From the NCBI GenBank assembly GCA_964017145.1, contig OZ024852.1:1055945-1119944 (forward strand): a DNA stretch of 64,000 nt, read 5' to 3'. The stretch comes from Agrocybe praecox. Its lineage: Eukaryota; Basidiomycota; Agaricomycetes; Agaricales; Agrocybaceae. The notes under the pieces are model-generated. The model was not told the DNA's origin, did no database searches, and saw only the letters and a program-made list of their open reading frames with translations. Below are positions 57,872 through 64,000 of the stretch, piece by piece. The stretch's first letter is position 1; each line of letters starts with the position of its first letter. A program made the position numbers and the translations under genes.

Positions 57872-58904
57872 ATGGAGGATACCTTAGGGCCCATTACTAT
57901 AGCAAAGGAACCGTTCAACAACAAAGAAACAAGCGATGTAGTACTTCAAACAACGGACAACGTTCAATTCTACGTCAATAAAATAATTCTATCATTATCC
58001 TCGAGTGTATTTGCAGGGATGTTTGACCTCCCATCTCCGCAAGAACAGTCATCGGAGGACGTCGTCGACGGAAAACCCGTCATCCATCTTCAGGATGACA
58101 GTCAGGACCTCTTCCACCTTCTATCCTGGTGCGATCCACGCGGTACACCATCGATCGACAATCTCCAGTACATGATAATGACGATGAAGCTGGCAAGCAA
58201 GTATGATATGGAGCATATCATGAGGCGCGTTGAGGGTACACTGCTGCTAAGTCGCCCAGACCTCATAAGAGGCGACTTTTCTGCCGTGTATGCCCTGAGC
58301 GTGCGATATGGCTTCCCCAAGCTCGTCAAGCTCTCTGCAAGGCACTCTCTTAGTACTCGTGTAGACGAGATCCCCAATGCGGAAGGATTCGAGTTCATCA
58401 CGGGAACCGATGTCCAAAACCTCTATCGATACTGGTATACTTGCGCAAAAGCGGTTCAGACAGCGCTTCACATGCGGGAATGGTGCCTTGAGGACAGAGA
58501 TGCAGGGCTTTGGGCAGAGCTACAGCCCTTTAGGGGGACTTGCGCGGGCGCGGGAGGCTGCTTTAATTACAATCCTCCGCCAGAGACTCGGCATGGCCGG
58601 AAGATGACGATGAGGGCCTGGTTCGTCGATTATATCAGCCGACTTAAGACGCTTCTCTACGAAATTCCAACACCGGAAACCATAGATAACAAGGAATTAT
58701 CTTCCAGTGTTATGACGAAAATGATATCTTGTCCTTACTGTAAGAACCTTTTCGAACAAGGGAAATTCGGTACTTTTACAGAGTCATTGAAGAGAAAAGT
58801 TCAGGAAGCAATAGAGGCTGTAAGCTATCTACTTCTCTGTGTCAGGGTCTCGCTACTAATGATAACAAAATTATGCCTACCAGGTTGATATTCAAAAATG
58901 TTGA
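57872..58904 (+). CDS. BTB/POZ domain protein (BTB-3)
   Basis: Exon 1 is 57872-58819 and exon 2 is 58884-58904, giving 322 aa. BTB landmarks: SDVVLQTTDNVQFYVNKIIL, FAGMFDLPSPQ, LFHLLSWCDPRGTPS and MKLASKYDMEHIMRR. The C-terminal half has CAGAGGCF at about 224-231 and CPYC at 287-290. The mini last exon encodes VDIQKC. It is closest to BTB-2. Possibly a tandem-array member with a species-specific role; function unknown. Confidence 0.83.
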
Positions 58905-59185
58905 AGGAAAATTACGGTCCACGTAAATGTAGTAGTGATAATTCTGTGGTAAAACGTATGTTAGTACTGGCTCAACAATATCATATAAACGCCCTAGCTC
59001 GTATTTGGCCTGTCGGACGTATCGAACAGTTTTTGACGCGCCACGGAGTCCGGACCCCTAAATACTATCAACACGATCACGTGTGAGACGCGTTGATTTT
59101 GGCTTGTCAATGTCAATGGCTTAAGCTTGGCACTGCCACTAGAGCCGACGTTCTTCACCTTCCACAACGACGACATCGTGCAAAG

Positions 59186-62100
59186 ATGGCGACTATACTA
59201 GAGACGCCTTCCCGCATCTGGCGGCGCATAGAAGCCATTGAAGACCAAGATATGCCCTCTTTGCCATCTCTTCCTGTGTTCGAACAATCCGGTGATGTAG
59301 AAGAGGAAACATCCAACGATCACAACCGGCATGATTTCGATATTGACCAGTATGATGAAGATTTTGAAAGTATATCCTCCCCGTTGCAGTCTACACCGAC
59401 TACGACACTGCATACTATGCGAGGAGGACCTTCCAGCGCATCAAGCACCGCACGTTTTGCCAATTCCATCGCCTCGAGATCCAATAAATCGACAAACAAT
59501 TCGATGCGAGGATTATCTAGTAGGCGGAGCCAACACAACAGTTTTGAAGCTCCATCGCTGCCGCGTATTGTGCTAAACTCAACAGCACCACAGTACAAGG
59601 ACGAGACGGAAGAAGAAGAAGAGGAGAGTAAATCGAGCGTGCCGGAGGTATATCTGCCTCCAGAAGAGGATGAAGACGAGCTTTCGTTGACGGATGCTCT
59701 GGAGTCTCTCAGTCGTTCTGGCTCACCAGCGTTTTCTCTCCACGTCAGCCGCGAACAAACACCGAAGAAGAAGTATGATTACTCAGTCAGCCTCAAGTCT
59801 GAACCAAAGGTATCTAAGTCGACATCAGAACAGATGAATTCGGCTGACATCCTACAGGCGTCTCCTTTTGAAAAATACCGTAATGTTGCCCTCCGGAGCA
59901 GGACGAACCCTCGCTCTCGTACTCCTTCACTATCGCGCACTTCATCCTCCCAAACGACCTCACCAACCAATTCCACACCTCAAAGTAATAGGTCCATTGC
60001 GTTGGCTCATTCACTAGCTGGATCACCAAGATCAGCCGCGAACATCCCTTTGCCGCGTTCTAACAGTGGATCTCCTGCTATCGTAGTGCATCGACCCGAA
60101 GAAGACCAATCTATTGAAGCTCCCGACTTCGGCAATGACACTCAAGACACTGGAGCACGTTCTATGGACATAACAGATGTTCATGAATCTCCTCCTCGTG
60201 TTGAAGGCGATGCTGGTGAGTACGACCAGACAGAGGAAACGGATTCTCGTCTTGAGAGTCAACAAAGTCGAGATGGATTTCCTGAAGGCTCCCAAGATCT
60301 TCCAGAACCGACATTTTCATCTGAAGGAGACGCTACACCTTACGCCCACAATAATCACAACAGCGCAAATGCTACCGCCCCAAACGCCAGCACGTTTTCT
60401 TCTCCATCCCAGTCGGTCGCCTTCACACCTACTCCTGCATTCCCCCGTCCAAGAGCCCGTTTTGAGCTTCCGGCGCCCCCAAGCGATCTCATGACAACCC
60501 CCGCGGCTACAAGGGACAATGATTACGATGAAGAGGAGGACGAGGAGGACGAACGCCGTGATAACGCGCCTTCCGACGATCTTCTAACACCACACACGAG
60601 ACGTCGTTCATTCCTCTTGGACGTCATTAACTCTACTGCCCGTCCTCGCATGAAATTCCCAACACCGCATCATAAACGGTTTGGCACCCCGAGTGGCAGC
60701 GTAGAACAAGCCACTCCTGGTCCAAGTTCGGGTAGCTCAAGAGACTCACCTGGTATCAGCCTCCAAGCTGCTTTTGCAGGAGTTACACCGAGACCGCGTA
60801 TGGCTCCTGCCAGACGTGTTTCGCACCCTCTCTCCCAAGCTATCTCTGCTGGTTCTTCTGACACATCGGATGTGGAGAAGCCGACTCCAGCAAAGGTCTC
60901 ACCTTCGCCTTCGGTAGCAGCACCTTCACCTGCCAATCTTACTGCTCGACGATGGGCAACCCCTGGGGCACGTTCTTCCCCGTACGATGGTACAGGAGGT
61001 GCTTCGTTTATCTCTACTGCGTCGTCGCATGATTTAACGACTCACCAAAGGGCCAATACCTCGTTCGACCCTGCAATGGGCTTCGGCGCGGGTGCTCCTG
61101 GGCACGGTGTCGGGAGGTTCAATGCTGGTAAATTGAACACCTACTTGCATGGTCTCAACAGGAGACTGCAGGAAGAGAATGAGCAGCTGCTAGATCGGCT
61201 GCGCAAGCTCGATGAGGAGAAGAAGAGCGATCCATCTTCGACTGGGATAGGTGACACCACGAGACGACTAAGTGCGGCGAGTAGAAGAGGGAGTGCTGTC
61301 GGTACTTCGCTACATAATGTCGAAGAAGAAGTAACGGAAGGATGGCTCGAAGAGAAGGCAGAGTTAGAGGATGTGGTTGAAGCGTTCAAGATCGAAGTGA
61401 ATAATTGTATGGCAGAGAAAGAGGAAGTCGAGCAGGCTCTTGCAAGGGAGCAGGACGAGAGAGAGAATGACAAGGAAAGGTGGAAAGCACGCATGGCGGA
61501 GGTTGAGCAAGGTGTTTCGGAGATCGTTGCAAATCTGGAACAGAGACTAGCAGCAGCTGGGAAACAGGGAAAGGAGGCTGAGGAGAATGCTTCGCATCAG
61601 ATAAGGGAGATGGAGAAGATCCTGGAAGAGACTCAGGGAGAAAGGGACGTAGCGATGGAGCGTGTATCGAAGGCTGAAAGGCTGCTCGAGAACGGCAAGG
61701 ACTTGGGTGGCGCTCTGAAAGAAGCGAACGATCGCATTGGTCAAGTTATGAGTGATCTGCGCAACGCCAATGCTCAGATCAGGGACCTCGAGGACGAAGT
61801 TATGCGTTCCGATGCTAAGATCGATGAACTTGAGAAAGCTTCCCGGGAAGACAAAGATACCATCTTAGGCCTCGAAGAGGAGCTTGGGTCTCACTCTGAC
61901 GCCCTTGCTGAAGATCGTAACAAGATTGCGGAACTCGAGAACACCGTTCGTCACCTGGACGAAGAGCTCAACGGTACCAAGGCGTATGTCGACGAACTGG
62001 AGGAAGGTGCTGAACAAGCAGTCGAGCGACTCAAAGAACTGGAAGAGGAGCTTGCATCGGCGAAGGAAACGATCCAGATCATGACGACCACAGAGAGGCA

Positions 62101-64000
62101 GGCTGTTCAGGACCTGAAGACTCTTCAAAACGAATCTATCAAGACACAAGAGACCGTCCGACAAATGGAAGATGCTTTAGAGGAGGCAGAGCAAAAGATG
62201 ATGGATGATGAAGCTGCTCTTGCCGAGCTGCGTTCCAAAGTCGCTTCACTAGAACGGGAACGTCAACGTGAAGCATCCCGTGATATGTCTCGCAGTGCCG
62301 TAGAAACTGGACCCACTGAAGAAGAGTATCAAGCTCTGGAAAATGCACTCGAAGAAGCCGACAAAGAAATAGCCCGGCTGAATACTCTCCTCACTCAATC
62401 GCCTGCTCGTAAAGCAATGGACAAGGCGAAGGACACCAAGATCGAAATGCTAGAACGCGAGAAAGAAGAGCTGTTGGAACGAAATAAAGCTCTGAGGATA
62501 ACCTTCAACGAGATGTCAACGCCCAGCAGGGTGATGCACACTAGCGGAATATCACCCATCCATCGTCAAGTTCTATCCATGTCCATCCGTGCCCCGAAAA
62601 CACCGGGAGGTCCTCTCAAGGATGTAAGTGTTCCTTGCGTTCCTTATTTGGTATCTAAATATCTAAATCCGTACTACAGTTATCGTGGCTACACAGTACG
62701 ATGAACGATCCCTCTGTGACTCCATTAGTTTCCGAAATCAACCGACTACAGCGCGAACTTGACCGAGCGAACGAGAGCATCGACGATAAACTTGACAAAC
62801 TCGAAGACGCGGGTATGGGCGTGGTGGGTCTGACTAAGAAGCTCGAAGACGCCCGGGCGAAGATTGTCGCTTTGGAAGATGAAATAGCTAGACTAGTCAG
62901 AAGGGAGGAACGCCGCACTCAACGGTTGAGCCGAGTCAGATGCCAAAAGTGTTTCGTGAAAGTTGACCTTCGACACTTGTTGCAAGGTGATGAAAGGTGC
63001 GCATATAATCTCTTTATTCTTGAGTTATAGTAGTTTTGACACTTTGTTTTTAGTTCGATGGATATCTCCAGGGATAACCTGCCCTCAGAGCCTCCTACAC
63101 CACCAACGAAGACAAGTGAGGCACTCAAGGCCAACCTGCAAGCTGTGAACCAACATCTCGAGGAACTCAAGAAGCAGTGGGAGTCGGAGAAGAACAAACT
63201 GTTGGGCGAGAAAGCTGCTCTTGAAAATGCGACAAACCGTCTCAACGGACAGATCAAGACCACACAAGAAGAGTCACGGAAGGCGAAAGAGGGTAGCAGA
63301 ACAGGAGAACGATTGAGAGCTAACGTTGAGCATGTACGTCTATTGCTCGCCTGGTCTATTTTACGAATCATTGATGGTGTGCTCAGGAGCTCGAGAAAGC
63401 GAAGCGAACGATTTCTGTTCTCGAGACAGAGCTAACGTCTGAGCGTTCACGTCTGAGAAATTTGGTGACTGAGCAGGAGCGTGCTCAGAGGGACAAGAAG
63501 CAAGTCATGACGGATTTGCAACGAACAGAATCGGTAATTGACAGAAATGCGGATGGTTATAACGGTTATGACTGACACTCTTCTTTTAGGACATGAACGA
63601 GGTCAAACAGCAGTTATTACGTTTCAAGAAAGAGAATAACGAGTTGGAAAAGGAGCTTCGAGGTATGATGCTTTTAATTGACAGCATTTTGTTTTAACTA
63701 ACAATCAATCCCGTAGAAAACGCCAATATTGAACAAAAAGCTCGTCTTCTTGAAACGAGAGTGGCTGAGAACACCGAAACTATCGAGCAACTGCGTCAAG
63801 AGCGAACTCAGCTCGCAGCTGACCACAAACAACTTCAACGTCGTTTCGCTGAAGTTTCCGAGGTTTGTCTCTATTTCCAATCCCCTTCGTACCGATGCTC
63901 ATCTCTTCGCACAGGTCGCCAACAATCTCAGAAACGAATACGTCACACACTCTACTTCTCATGATAACCGTCGTCACGAGCTGGATCTCCACCGACTCGA
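59186..64000 (+). CDS. Long coiled-coil protein, 3' end beyond window
   Basis: Exons: 59186-62623, 62680-62996, 63054-63333, 63387-63533, 63590-63662, 63717-63862, 63915 to beyond 64000. I chose the ATG at 59186 (MATILETPSRIWRRIEAIED). The first 640 or so residues are acidic, Ser/Thr/Pro-rich and probably disordered, with many SP/TP sites. From FNAGKLNTYLHGLNRRLQEE onward it is almost continuous coiled coil. A CxxC with a downstream Cys (RVRCQKC, then DERC/S at a splice) interrupts the coil near the end of exon 2. The architecture resembles spindle-pole or microtubule-organising scaffolds (Pcp1/Spc110/Cut12 type), but I see no diagnostic domain and the C-terminus is missing. Confidence 0.7.

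Noticed and set aside
1..64000. CRISPR arrays, insertion sequences or bacterial operons
   Set aside because: The gene structure is plainly eukaryotic and no regularly spaced repeat array was seen.

Overview
The window is nuclear DNA of a filamentous fungus, most likely a mushroom-forming basidiomycete (Agaricomycetes). Genes are split by many introns of about 50-60 bp with GT(A/G)NGT donors. Several families are typical of that group: a PTH11/rhodopsin-like membrane protein, a DUF3455 secreted protein, fungal BTB/POZ proteins and expanded flavin monooxygenases. I assembled exons by hand from splice sites and reading phase. Every model marked intact closes in frame, but none has been checked against transcripts.

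Layout. 1.2-6.1 kb: two minus-strand Baeyer-Villiger-type flavin monooxygenases (here BVMO-1 and BVMO-2; BVMO-2 is damaged). 6.8-7.6 kb: an unrecognised two-exon gene. 8.4-9.8 kb: a secreted lysine-rich protein whose last exon looks like an RNase T1/N1 domain. 10.6-13.4 kb: a six-exon integral membrane protein and a broken tandem copy. 13.7-15.6 kb: an RNase P subunit (Rpp40-like). 16.0-17.6 kb: HMG-CoA synthase. 19.0-19.8 kb: a DUF3455 secreted protein. 21.26-21.34 kb: a tRNA-like pol III element (SINE candidate). 23.0-25.5 kb: a 19-exon MFS permease with micro-exons. 25.6-33.2 kb: a gene-poor stretch. 33.2-37.3 kb: a REG1-like PP1 regulatory subunit. 39.3-52.8 kb: five more BVMOs (BVMO-3 to BVMO-7) plus relics. 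53.8-58.9 kb: three tandem BTB/POZ genes. 59.2-64 kb: a long coiled-coil protein running off the end.

The most striking system is the BVMO array. Seven copies share the same three intron positions and phases. They carry both Rossmann GxGxxG motifs, the GTWYENxYPG region and a (F/Y)KGxxxHTAxWD motif like the BVMO fingerprint. They sit in two blocks separated by 33 kb of unrelated genes. BVMO-3 and BVMO-4 are near-identical and come from a recent tandem duplication whose junction is still readable: a 5' scrap of BVMO-5 is fused to a copy of DNA found downstream of the REG1-like gene. A relic of a BVMO exon 3 lies between divergent BVMO-4 and BVMO-5. BVMO-2 has a 4-bp frameshift. Together this shows active birth and death of an oxidative-metabolism family. 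The substrate cannot be read from sequence. HMG-CoA synthase nearby is a housekeeping mevalonate enzyme, and I see no terpene synthase, PKS or NRPS that would make this a classical metabolite cluster.
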